DNA of 49,944 bases from Anaerolineae bacterium (GTDB taxonomy: Bacteria > Chloroflexota > Anaerolineae > Anaerolineales > E44-bin32): positions 7,598-57,541 of the forward strand of contig DUEZ01000086.1 of assembly GCA_011174825.1 (NCBI GenBank), in the 5' to 3' direction. How positions within the stretch are numbered: the first letter of the stretch is position 1; each line of letters starts with the position of its first letter. The notes beneath the pieces were generated by a model. That model was not told where the DNA came from. It did no database searches and saw only the letters and a list, made by a program, of their open reading frames with translations. Shown here piece by piece: positions 41,946 to 49,868 of this stretch. Made by a program: the position numbers and the translations under genes.

Positions 41946-42021
41946 GATTGCGAGCCGAAGGTGAAGCAATCTCCCTATTGTGGCTTGGAGATTGGTTCGT
42001 CGCTCTGCTCCTCGCAATGAC
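41946..42021. repeat. ATTGCGAG-ended inverted repeat, second copy
   Basis: GATTGCGAGCC, GAAGCAATCTCC and GGAGATTGGTTCGTCGC end at CTCCTCGCAATGACA, matching 5450-5532 with divergence. The rest of the 540-bp gap 41750-42291 holds only the terminator at 42147-42173. Confidence 0.75.
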
Positions 42022-42146
42022 ATATTGTGTTATAGGGTATTCTCGCTGTCCATGGGCATGGCTTTTGAAACCGCCCCCGTCCTCCCCCCGCAGTTGACCA
42101 TTATTTGTGAATTCATCCTAAGTTTTTCTTGGAAGTGAGAAACAAG

Positions 42147-42173
42147 GGTGCCCCCACCGGTCGCGGGGGCACC
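42147..42173 (-). terminator. Terminator of the histidine kinase gene
   Basis: GGTGCCCCC and GGGGGCACC form a 9-bp stem with a 9-nt loop; on the minus strand it is followed by CTTGTTTCTC. It lies about 120 bp beyond the stop codon. Confidence 0.6.
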
Positions 42174-42291
42174 AAGAAATACTGCCACACTCAAACGGTT
42201 TATCCTAAGTGGAAACCTACAGACAGATGACGGCGAGAAACAAAATCACGTCCTCCGAACTGTATCCTATACGCTCCTCTGATGGATCGCC

Positions 42292-44049
42292 TCAATTCGC
42301 AGATCCGGGTTGATGCAACCTCTCTAAGCTCGCTTCCATCAAAGGCACGATCACGGTGATGCATGTCCCGTCGCCTTCAGAGGACCTGATGTTAAACTCT
42401 CCATTTACCAACTCGGTGCGTTCGCGCATGTTGACCATACCCAAGCTTCCACGTTGCTCATAATTGGAGTCAACCGCACCGACATTGAAACCAACGCCAT
42501 CATCCTCTACTTCAAGCACAAATTGGTCACCCCGGCGCTTCAAGCGAACCCAGATATGCTCCGCCTCCGCATGCTTGCGTGCGTTGTTGATCGCTTCCTC
42601 AGCGATATAGAACACCACGCCCTGTTTGCCCAAATCCAGATCGTCGGCTACCTCTGGTTCGGCCTCGATGATCACATTCTGTTTGTGGGTATCGTACATC
42701 TTCTCAGAAAGTTGACCAAGCGCTGCCACCAATCCCCTTGATTCGAGGATCAGAGGACGTAACGTAAAGAGCATGTGACGTATCTCTCTGGTTGTGTTGC
42801 GTGCCAATGTCTCCACTTTGAGCAGCTCTTCAGTGGCCGCCTTCGGGTCGCGTTCGACCAAACGTCGGGCAAAGTTGATCGTCATGGCAATAGCGGCGAC
42901 GGTCTGGGTTGGTCCATCGTGCAGATCGCGCGCCAGCTTCTTGCGGGCCTCGTCTTGTATCTCGGTGATGCGTTCTTTCTCCTGTTCCAGTTCTCGATAC
43001 AGCTGGGCGTTCTGTAAGGCGATCGTGATCTGATGGGTAAGAGCTTCGAGAAGCTCGACGCGTTCAACACTGAAGTAACGCGCTTCGGGATGAGCAAACA
43101 AAAGCACGCCATACGTCTCTAATGTAGACGCGATGGGTATGCACAGTGCCTCATAGCAATCTTGTAACGCGCCTAGGTGCCTCAATTCTGGGTCGCTCCT
43201 TGGTTTCCCAGAGAGGCGAGGTGCGCCTGCGTTTACCGCTTCTCCAATCACACCTTGATCGCCATGTAAGGAGACCCGCCAGTCGGCGTGATCCAGGCGA
43301 CGAGCAGAAGCGACATACAAGCGGTCGTCAGTGAAAAGCAAGAGTGCGCTCACCAATTCCGTATCCACTGATCCCGATTCGGCGATGGCTTGAGCACAGG
43401 TATCGAGGGCCAGATCCAGCACCAGCTCCAGATCTAAGGTCGCGCTGAGATTGGCCGCTGCGTCGAAAATCTTCCTCGCCCACTGACGCTCATGCTCCCA
43501 AGTCGATCTCGAACCGATCCCCTGCTGCCTCTCAAACAGGTGCGCTGCTTGTCGCACCTGCTCAGCAAGTGCCCCTACGATGGCCGTGGCAATCATCAAG
43601 ACACCGGTGTACATTCCAACCGGTATCAGCGCCCAAAGGCCAACGCCGCCTGAGATCACACCTACCATCGCCAAGAGGGCTAGGCCAAGACCCGTGGTCA
43701 GCAGCATGCTTGGTAATCCAAAAGCCAACCCAGCTCTTAAGGGTCCGATCAACAAGCTCCACCAGAGGGGGCTGTCCAAGATACCGGAGAGGCGGATAGC
43801 AGCCACTGCGAAACCGATGTCGAAGCCGATCGTCGCGATCTCCAGCCACCTCGGCTCCCTGCCGCTCCTTCGAGCCAAGCTGATAATTATCGTGAAAACC
43901 AGCCACACGCCGAGGAGGTAAATCAGGAGGCTGGATAGTTTCCCGTAGAGACCGGCCACAAGCGGTAGGGCTGCCAAAGCGAGGGCCCGAACAGTGAGGT
44001 TGATCCAGTCGATGGGCACCAATGGTGTCCAGGTTCGAATTCGATCCAT
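42292..44049 (-). CDS. Orphan sensor histidine kinase (membrane, GAF, HisKA_3 type)
   Basis: The 585-residue kinase has five or six hydrophobic helices (about 15-165), a short linker helix, a GAF domain (about 190-345, LDLELVLDLALDTCAQAIAES..YGVLLFAHPEARYF), then the NarL-class phosphoacceptor KKLARDLHDGPTQTVAAIAMTI with His at about 374 and a HATPase domain (EEAINNARKHAEA, VEDDGVGFN, GSLGMVNMRERTEL). Such kinases pair with NarL/LuxR regulators. None is adjacent, so it is an orphan here. The membrane and GAF parts suggest it senses a lipid-soluble or small bound signal. The ATG at 44049 is preferred over the TTG three bases earlier. Confidence 0.92.
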   Translation of the reverse strand: MDRIRTWTPLVPIDWINLTVRALALAALPLVAGLYGKLSSLLIYLLGVWLVFTIIISLARRSGREPRWLEIATIGFDIGFAVAAIRLSGILDSPLWWSLLIGPLRAGLAFGLPSMLLTTGLGLALLAMVGVISGGVGLWALIPVGMYTGVLMIATAIVGALAEQVRQAAHLFERQQGIGSRSTWEHERQWARKIFDAAANLSATLDLELVLDLALDTCAQAIAESGSVDTELVSALLLFTDDRLYVASARRLDHADWRVSLHGDQGVIGEAVNAGAPRLSGKPRSDPELRHLGALQDCYEALCIPIASTLETYGVLLFAHPEARYFSVERVELLEALTHQITIALQNAQLYRELEQEKERITEIQDEARKKLARDLHDGPTQTVAAIAMTINFARRLVERDPKAATEELLKVETLARNTTREIRHMLFTLRPLILESRGLVAALGQLSEKMYDTHKQNVIIEAEPEVADDLDLGKQGVVFYIAEEAINNARKHAEAEHIWVRLKRRGDQFVLEVEDDGVGFNVGAVDSNYEQRGSLGMVNMRERTELVNGEFNIRSSEGDGTCITVIVPLMEASLERLHQPGSAN

Positions 44050-44219
44050 CAATTCAATAATATCCAGTTAACCAACGAGCGCAACTGCTGTTCATGAAGG
44101 CATCTCCCTTCACAGGCTGTTGCACATCCGCACAAGATGGAGGAATATGGGACCGTGAAGCGGCTGAAGTTGAAGACATGGTAAGTACGTCGAGTTTACA
44201 GAACGCCCGGGGCGATGAA

Positions 44220-45092
44220 TTAAGACACCATCGTGTCTTCTCGCCTCTTGCGCAGCCTCGACCACATCACCCCGCGCCCCGGTGCAATTAGAAAGACCAA
44301 CAGGAAGATCGCTGTCTCCGCCAGCACTATCGCTGGACCGGATGCCACGTTGGCATAGTACGAGAGGTAAAGGCCGATTAATGAAGAAAAGGCACCGATC
44401 CCAGCTGCTGACAACATCATGTAAGGTAAACGTCGAGTGAGCAAATAAGCAGCGGAAGCCGGTGTCACTAACATTGCGAGCACGAGCGCGACCCCAACCG
44501 CTTGGATGGAGATCACGATCACGACGGCGAGCAGCACCAGGAGCAGGTTCTGCAAAAAAGTAACCGGTAGCCTCAAGGTGGTCGCCAAGATGGGGTCAAA
44601 GGAAAGAACGAGGAATTCCTTGTAGAAAGCGAAGATCGTCAGCAACACAAGGGCGCCAAGCCCTGCCATCAACCACAGATCAGAGATCGAGACACCTAAG
44701 AGATCGCCGAATAGGATGTGTGCCAGGTCAATGGCATAACTGCGCTGGAGTGAGATCAGTGCAACACCGAGGGCAAATGCCCCGGCGAACACGATGCCAA
44801 TGGCTGCGTCTTCTTTTATCTCCGCGCGTTTGCTGATGGCTCCGATGGCCAAAGCCGCTAACACACCAATGATAAGCGCGCCTGCGGCCAACGGCCATCC
44901 CAACAGGAATGCGATGACAACGCCTGGCAGGATGATGTGGGCGAGAGCATCACCCAAGAAAGCCATCCCCCTCAAAACTACATAGGTGCCCAAGATTGGG
45001 CAAACGATGCCCACAATCATGGAAGCCCACAGACCGCGCACCATGAAGGCATAGCCAAAGGGTTGAGCGAGCCAACCAAGGATCTCACTCAT
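44220..45092 (-). CDS. Metal ABC transporter permease (ZnuB/MntB family)
   Basis: The 290-residue membrane protein has about eight helices with the family marks GTYVVLRGMAFLGDALAHIILPGVVIAFLLG (about 35-65) and QAVGVALVLAMLVTPASAAYLLTRRL. It forms the channel for Zn2+ or Mn2+ import with the ATPase encoded just upstream. I start at the ATG at 45092, overlapping the ATPase gene by 8 nt; a longer frame from 45149 lies entirely inside that gene. The Zn/Mn choice cannot be made from the permease alone. Confidence 0.92.
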   Translation of the reverse strand: MSEILGWLAQPFGYAFMVRGLWASMIVGIVCPILGTYVVLRGMAFLGDALAHIILPGVVIAFLLGWPLAAGALIIGVLAALAIGAISKRAEIKEDAAIGIVFAGAFALGVALISLQRSYAIDLAHILFGDLLGVSISDLWLMAGLGALVLLTIFAFYKEFLVLSFDPILATTLRLPVTFLQNLLLVLLAVVIVISIQAVGVALVLAMLVTPASAAYLLTRRLPYMMLSAAGIGAFSSLIGLYLSYYANVASGPAIVLAETAIFLLVFLIAPGRGVMWSRLRKRREDTMVS

Positions 45093-45978
45093 GTCGCTGG
45101 TGCTCCTCCTCGCCTTCACAACAGGTATCCGCGAGCACGACCGCTCCATCCTCCCCAGAGATCACATGCACCGAACCACCATAAGCCTCAAACAAGTGAG
45201 ATCGGGTATACACCTCATCCGGGGTACCGAAGGCGATCAGGCGGCGGTTGAGCAGCATGACGAGATCGAAACGATCAGCTGCCAAGTTGAGATCATGCGT
45301 GGCAACCATGATCGTAACACCATCCTCTTTCAGGTCGTTCAATGTGGTGAAGATCGCCTCCTGGCTGGGCAGGTCAAGGCCCGTGAGCGGTTCGTCCAAG
45401 AGAACGACTTCTGCTTCCTGGGCAAGCGCCTGCGCTAAGAAAACCCGCTGTTGTTGCCCCCCCGAGAGTTCACCAATCTGCCGGTCACCCAGATCAAGCA
45501 TGCCCACCCGGTCCAATGCCTGACGAACAAACGCCCAATCACGCCGGCTGGGCCAGCGAAAAAAACCAAGTTTGCGGATGCGCCCCATCATCACGACTTC
45601 CGTGACCGTGACAGGGAAGCTCCAGTCTACCTGGCTGCGTTGCGGCACATAAGCGATGCAAACGTGCCCACCCGGTCCGTGACCATAGACATGGACCGAT
45701 CCAGAATCAGGGCGCAATGTACCAGCGATGATCCTGAAAAGGGTGGTTTTTCCCGCTCCGTTGGGACCGACGACCGCCACGAGTTGTCCGGCTGGGAGAC
45801 TGAAGGCGATGTCCTTCAACGCGAAGCCTTGGTTAAACCGGAGCGTAACACCTTCCAACTCAATCGGGGGAGCAAGGGTATCGTGCCGAGGGGGCCGGCT
45901 CAGTAGTTGTGCCATGGAATTCGTGCTCTCCACCACGCGTGGTGAATGCGTGTACATTGTACCGCGAGGACGTTCCAT
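45085..45978 (-). CDS. Metal ABC transporter ATP-binding protein (ZnuC/MntA type)
   Basis: The 297-residue ATPase carries Walker A GPNGAGKTTL (about 70-79), the Q-loop YVPQRSQVDWSFPVTVTEVVMMGR, typical of metal importers, the signature LSGGQQQRVFLAQAL, Walker B VVLLDEPLTGLD and H-loop THDLN. The C-terminus has DTCCEGEEEHQRH, Cys, Glu and His residues that may bind metal. The N-terminus is uncertain: starts at 45978, 45957 and 45915 are in frame, and only the last leaves a perfect palindrome CACCACGCGTGGTG (45931-45944) upstream of the gene. It overlaps the permease gene. Confidence 0.92.
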   Translation of the reverse strand: MERPRGTMYTHSPRVVESTNSMAQLLSRPPRHDTLAPPIELEGVTLRFNQGFALKDIAFSLPAGQLVAVVGPNGAGKTTLFRIIAGTLRPDSGSVHVYGHGPGGHVCIAYVPQRSQVDWSFPVTVTEVVMMGRIRKLGFFRWPSRRDWAFVRQALDRVGMLDLGDRQIGELSGGQQQRVFLAQALAQEAEVVLLDEPLTGLDLPSQEAIFTTLNDLKEDGVTIMVATHDLNLAADRFDLVMLLNRRLIAFGTPDEVYTRSHLFEAYGGSVHVISGEDGAVVLADTCCEGEEEHQRHE

Positions 45979-46040
45979 CGTTCGACTCAGGTGATTACCT
46001 GATAACCGAACATGGTAAACGCCCCTAAAGCTACACCTTT

Positions 46041-46246
46041 ACACCCTCTCCCTTTTAGGGAGAGGACAGGGGTGAGGGTGATAGCAACAATTTATCGGTT
46101 CCTCACCCTTACCCTGAAGCAGGTCGGGTTCCCACGCCCGATCAGTTGTTTCTCCCTCTCCCTTTTAAGGAGAGGGCGTGGGTGAGGGTGAATTTTATCC
46201 GTCAAGCTCCCCTCACCCTACCCCTCTCCCCACAGGGGAGAGGGAA
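46041..46246. repeat. Two CTCTCCC-type repeats between the metal ABC genes
   Basis: Two units of the family occur, with CTCTCCCTTTTAGGGAGAG near 46046 and a second near 46156, ending CTCTCCCCACAGGGGAGAGGG directly at the stop codon of the binding-protein gene (46248). They separate the permease/ATPase pair from the binding protein. Confidence 0.85.
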
Positions 46247-46247
46247 A

Positions 46248-47297
46248 CTAATTCCCAAGCGCCTCGACAATGGCATCAACGTTGAATTTCATAAACTCGA
46301 GGTAGGTTCCAGCCTCAGGCTCGCTCAGGGATCCGGAGTAGAGCGGCACCAAGACCACACCGGTGTCCTCGGCTACCCTCTCGGCAATTCTGGGATTCAC
46401 CGTTATCCCTACAAACAAGGCTTTGATGTCCAACGCGATGATGGCGTCTTCGAGCGAGGCCAATTCGCGAGCCGAAGGTTCCGCGGCCGTGCTGTACGCA
46501 GGGATCACGGCCCCGATCATCTCGAAGCCGTACCGTTGTGCGAAGTAACCAAGTGTTAAGTGATCGGTGACCAACTCCCGATTCTCATCAGGAAGCTGAG
46601 CCACCTCTCGTTCGATCCATAAATGTAGATCCTCTAGCGTCTCAATGAACTCGAGCGCGTTGTCACCGTAGAGATCCGCGTTGGGCGGATCCAAGGCGCC
46701 CAAGGCCAGAGCAGTGTTTTCCGCCCAGATCATGACATTGAAGGGGTCGAACCAGACGTGGGGATCAACGCCCTCTGGATGAAGATCCCCCTCGTATTCG
46801 CTCGCCTTGCCTTCACTCTCGGGCTCAGGTTTTTCATCCACACCGATTTGGCGCGGTTCGATCCCCTCCGAGAGTGATACGATCGACACCTCTTCAGCGA
46901 TTTGTCCGAGGGTCCCATGCATGGGCTCCTCCAACCCAAGGCCGCTGATAAAGATCACATGGGCGTCGGCCATGGCCCGGTAATCCCCTGGCGTCGGCTG
47001 ATAGGTGTGTGGGTCGGCGCCGAGGGGGATGAGGGCCATCAACTCAATCGTGTCACCCCCAATGTTCCCCACCACGTCGGCAACGATGTTGGTGGTGGCA
47101 ATCACGCGCAGCTTCTCGCCTCCGCCCAGACCAACCGGTGAGAGATCAGATGGGTCCGATAGAAATTCTTCCACATATGCAAGCCCAGATTCCTGTCCCT
47201 GCTCCTCAAGGGGCGTCGGCGTTGACACTGTGCTGGAGCAAGCGGCAAGGGCGATGGAGAATACAGCTAGAATGATAGAGAGGCTGTTACGTGGCAT
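46248..47297 (-). CDS. Metal ABC transporter substrate-binding lipoprotein (ZnuA/PsaA family)
   Basis: The 349-residue protein has a lipoprotein signal (ALAACSS, Cys about 20). The cluster A-I binding fold shows ligands GADPHTYQPTPGDYRAM (His about 97), VDPHVWFDPFNVMIWAENTA (His about 188), VTDHLTLGYFAQRYGF (His) and the C-terminal SLSEPEAGTYLEFMKFNVDAIVEAL. An acidic loop EKPEPESEGKASEYEGDLHPEG lies between the first two and resembles the metal-rich loop of zinc-specific members, though it has only one His. It delivers Zn2+ or Mn2+ to the permease. It is upstream of the ATPase and permease genes but separated from them by repeats. A Fur-family gene precedes it. Confidence 0.92.
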   Translation of the reverse strand: MPRNSLSIILAVFSIALAACSSTVSTPTPLEEQGQESGLAYVEEFLSDPSDLSPVGLGGGEKLRVIATTNIVADVVGNIGGDTIELMALIPLGADPHTYQPTPGDYRAMADAHVIFISGLGLEEPMHGTLGQIAEEVSIVSLSEGIEPRQIGVDEKPEPESEGKASEYEGDLHPEGVDPHVWFDPFNVMIWAENTALALGALDPPNADLYGDNALEFIETLEDLHLWIEREVAQLPDENRELVTDHLTLGYFAQRYGFEMIGAVIPAYSTAAEPSARELASLEDAIIALDIKALFVGITVNPRIAERVAEDTGVVLVPLYSGSLSEPEAGTYLEFMKFNVDAIVEALGN

Positions 47298-47439
47298 CTA
47301 CCTGTTCTCCCAGAATCCTGCGCGACGGAAAGACAAGACGATGAAGATTTGAAAAGAAGCGTTCATTCCAATCATCACGATCTACCGCGAAGCCTCAAAC
47401 TTACACGAACTGGCTCGGCTGATATCCATGCGCTAGGAT

Positions 47440-47865
47440 CTATTCCTCTTCTTGACACACCGGACACAGGCCCATCAACCCTAATACATGATCTTCGATA
47501 AGGAATCCTGTTTCTCGTTCAATCGGCTCGATCAACATGGAGAGATCCTCCCAGCCAGGGAACTCGACTACCTGATGACAACTACGACACACAAGGTGGT
47601 GACCATGGGCTAGTTCGGTACGGGCGTAACCGTGACAGCCGTCTTCGAAGTGCACTCGCCCGACGTAACCCAGTTTTGAGAGCAAGTTAAGTGTGCGGTA
47701 GACCGTCACCAGCCCGAGGGAGGGGCAATAGTGCTTACCGCGTGCTTGGATCTCCTCCGGGCGCAGCCATCCCTGAGCTTCTTCCAAGACGCGTATGACA
47801 GCCCGTCGGGTACGCGTTTGACGATATCCGATCTCGCTCAAATGCTGCAGGATGTCTCCTGTCAT
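47440..47865 (-). CDS. Fur-family metal-responsive repressor
   Basis: The 141-residue regulator has the winged helix QHLSEIGYRQTRTRRAVIRVLEEAQGWLRPEEIQARG..PSLGLVTVYRTLNLLSKLGYVGRVHF and the metal core ARTELAHGHHLVCRSCHQVVEFP, with CxxC pairs CRSC and CPVC as the structural zinc site. Fur, Zur and Mur members cannot be separated here by sequence. Proximity to a zinc/manganese-type importer favours Zur or Mur. The ATG at 47865 is chosen because the ATG at 47895 lies inside the promoter; 47877 is an alternative. A 7-1-7 palindrome overlaps the promoter, so it probably represses itself. Confidence 0.9.
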   Translation of the reverse strand: MTGDILQHLSEIGYRQTRTRRAVIRVLEEAQGWLRPEEIQARGKHYCPSLGLVTVYRTLNLLSKLGYVGRVHFEDGCHGYARTELAHGHHLVCRSCHQVVEFPGWEDLSMLIEPIERETGFLIEDHVLGLMGLCPVCQEEE

Positions 47866-47879
47866 ATTCACTTTCATAT

Positions 47880-47926
47880 TGAAAAAGATTTTCATTATTC
47901 TAATCTCATTCCACCCCTCACGTCAA
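47880..47926 (-). promoter_or_regulatory. Promoter with Fur-type operator for the Fur-family gene
   Basis: Minus strand: -35 TTGACG (47926-47921), 18-bp spacer, -10 TAGAAT (47902-47897). TGAAAAT-C-TTTTTCA at 47894-47880 is a 7-1-7 inverted repeat with one mismatch, placed over the expected transcription start, the usual position for Fur-family repression. Confidence 0.7.
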
Positions 47927-48023
47927 TGCAGCATCTCGCAGCACACAAGTACCAAGGTCAACAAGCAGGAAAGAGGATCCCCATTCAGCGCTTTAATTTA
48001 CACGAAAGCTTGGAGGCTAAATT

Positions 48024-49250
48024 TCATGGTGAAGGCGAAGGGGTGACAGATGGTGTTACAGACAGGGTGTCGGTTACCGTCGGAGTGGGCGTGATCGAGG
48101 GCGTTGGTGTAAAGGTGGCCATCAAACCCTCCACCACCCACCCCTCCAGGCCGCTCACGGTGCGGACGAACCACCAACTCCTCCGCCCCTCAAAGACAGG
48201 TCCGTCCAAGACAAGGAGCAAGTCGCCCTCGGCCAAGAAACCGATGATCATCCCTCCGGGAGCGTCTCGCAGGAGGGCTCCTTGCTCGCCAGCGCCGAAG
48301 ACGACCACGGATGGAGGTGTCGGTGTCGATGTCTCAGTGGACGTAGAGGTAAGGGTTGAGGTGGGCGTAGCAGTGGAGGTCAGCGTGTGGGTTGAGGTCG
48401 AGGTGGCGGTCGGCGTGGTTGTGGACGTAGCGGTCGCGGTAGGCGTTGGCGTGGGCGTGGGGATGGAAGCCAGAACGGATGCCCCCATACCCGCTACGCT
48501 TGTTAAAGCAACCAGACCCATCAATCCCATCGCAACGGCCAAGGAATGATTGCTTCCGGTCAAGGGACGAAATCCAAGAACGGTCAATGTTCCCAATCCG
48601 GCTACGACCGCCCATGTCAAATGAAGGGCGAAGGTTATCAGCGCCTTCTGCCAAAGATCTGGATCACCCTGGACCAAACCTATCCCCGCCACGCCGAGTG
48701 GTAAAGCAAGCTCGTAAGCAACCGCGGCGCTGGGTAAAGCCAGGACGCGGCCTTTTCGCCCCAAACCGGCCGCTAAGAGGATCGCTCCGAACAACAGCAG
48801 GCCAAAATCGACCATGTTAAGCTTGGTGTGGCCTATGGCTAAGATCCATTTCGACTCGATCCCAATCTCCAGACCACCGCTCAACCCAGCGGTCAGAGCC
48901 AAGAGGGCAAAAGCGACGAGCAAACTAAAGAGTCGGATAATGAAGAAACGCAGTGAGCCCGAAACGGCTGCCAAAGCCATGCCGGCCACAGGTCCCATGC
49001 TGGGTGCCAACAGTGCACCAGCGATTAACAATGCCCGCTGATCAAAGCGAAAACCCACCCCAACGAACAATCCCGAGAGGAGTCCATAAATGAAAAAAGT
49101 CACGTTTGGGGAGGTCTGATGCGCTAACCACTCGAGGAAGACTTCTCGTTCATCCGCCTGAAGTTGGGTGAGCATTCGCCGAGCACGGCGTCGGCGGGCG
49201 CGGGAGAGATAATCAGGGTCGTGCAGCGGTTCGGTCGTTTGTGAGTTCAT
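48024..49250 (-). CDS. DUF389 membrane protein with Thr/Ser/Pro linker and SH3-like domain
   Basis: The 408-residue protein has a DUF389 domain (about 45-255: TFFIYGLLSGLFVGVGFRFDQRALLIAGALLAPSMGPVAGMALA, LPSAAVAYELALPLGVAGIGLV, VVAGLGTLTVLGFRP) with about seven helices. A linker of some 55 residues made almost wholly of Thr, Ser, Pro and Ala follows (about 266-320). An SH3b-like domain comes next (VVVFGAGEQGALLRDAPGGMIIGFLAEGDLLLVLDG..WWFVRTVSGLEGWVVEGLM), and then a second Thr/Pro tail. The linker and SH3b domain should lie outside the membrane, possibly binding cell wall. The ATG overlaps the stop of the upstream HAD gene (ATGA). Function unknown. Confidence 0.85.
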   Translation of the reverse strand: MNSQTTEPLHDPDYLSRARRRRARRMLTQLQADEREVFLEWLAHQTSPNVTFFIYGLLSGLFVGVGFRFDQRALLIAGALLAPSMGPVAGMALAAVSGSLRFFIIRLFSLLVAFALLALTAGLSGGLEIGIESKWILAIGHTKLNMVDFGLLLFGAILLAAGLGRKGRVLALPSAAVAYELALPLGVAGIGLVQGDPDLWQKALITFALHLTWAVVAGLGTLTVLGFRPLTGSNHSLAVAMGLMGLVALTSVAGMGASVLASIPTPTPTPTATATSTTTPTATSTSTHTLTSTATPTSTLTSTSTETSTPTPPSVVVFGAGEQGALLRDAPGGMIIGFLAEGDLLLVLDGPVFEGRRSWWFVRTVSGLEGWVVEGLMATFTPTPSITPTPTVTDTLSVTPSVTPSPSP

Positions 49251-49717
49251 CTACGCAAACTAGCGACGAGGCGCATTGGGTTCTCAAGCAATTCTAGTGC
49301 AGCATGGATATCTGGGGCCACGAGATCAGCGGACATGAGAGCACCAACCGCCGTGCTCTCCTGCGACAGGACGCAGATGCCCACTTCTGCCTCTTGTAGC
49401 ATACCGGCATCATTGGTGCCCTGACCGATCGCGACCACATGTTCTGCGCCCAACTCTCGCACGTAGACCGCCTTGGCTTCGGTCTCATCCCCGGGCGAGA
49501 TACGCACTGCCTCCAAGCCGAGCTGCTGATCGATGATCGGTTGACGTCCTCGGGTGTCGGCGGTCAGCAGATGAAGCTCCAGTTGATCGCCGAGACGGAC
49601 CAGGGCTTTAGCGACGCCGTCGATCAATTGACCGTCGAGCGCGATGGTCCCATTGACATCCGAGACCAGATATTCGAGTTGGATCACGCCTCGGCCAGGG
49701 ACGTTGAGTTCGATCAT
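49247..49717 (-). CDS. Soluble P-type-ATPase-like HAD protein (COG4087 type)
   Basis: The 156-residue protein matches the small HAD group related to the phosphorylation domain of P-type ATPases: YLVSDVNGTIALDGQLIDGVAKAL near the start, HLLTADTRG at about 49-57 and VVAIGQGTNDAGMLQEAEVGICV at about 95-117, ending LENPMRLVASLRR. The nucleophile Asp is present, the second Asp of DxD is Asn, and GDGxND is GQGTND. Substrate and role are not established. The ATG at 49717 has GGAG at a good distance; an upstream ATG (49762) lies nearer the promoter. It overlaps the DUF389 gene by 4 nt. Confidence 0.82.
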   Translation of the reverse strand: MIELNVPGRGVIQLEYLVSDVNGTIALDGQLIDGVAKALVRLGDQLELHLLTADTRGRQPIIDQQLGLEAVRISPGDETEAKAVYVRELGAEHVVAIGQGTNDAGMLQEAEVGICVLSQESTAVGALMSADLVAPDIHAALELLENPMRLVASLRR

Positions 49718-49788
49718 GCAGGGCTCCGGCGGCAGCTGATTGTGAGGCAGCGCGATGGACACTCCCCCGGCTGCTGCTTGGTCCGGGC

Positions 49789-49797
49789 ATTATAGCA
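49789..49797 (-). promoter_or_regulatory. Extended -10 promoter of the HAD - DUF389 operon
   Basis: TGCTATAAT on the minus strand (49797-49789). No clear -35. It is divergent from the tRNA promoter. Confidence 0.65.
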
Positions 49798-49828
49798 CCG
49801 AGTGAATTGAAACTATAAGCGAGGAAGC

Positions 49829-49857
49829 TTAAAAACTTCCAACGCCTCTGCTATAAT
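49829..49857 (+). promoter_or_regulatory. Promoter of the tRNA-Val gene
   Basis: TTAAAA (49829-49834), 17-bp spacer, extended -10 TGCTATAAT with hexamer at 49852-49857. The tRNA begins 11 bases later. Confidence 0.72.
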
Positions 49858-49868
49858 GCCATTGACAT

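Noticed and set aside
47866..47895. Start of the Fur-family gene at ATG 47895
   Set aside because: That ATG lies between the -10 box and the expected transcription start, so it would not be in the mRNA.
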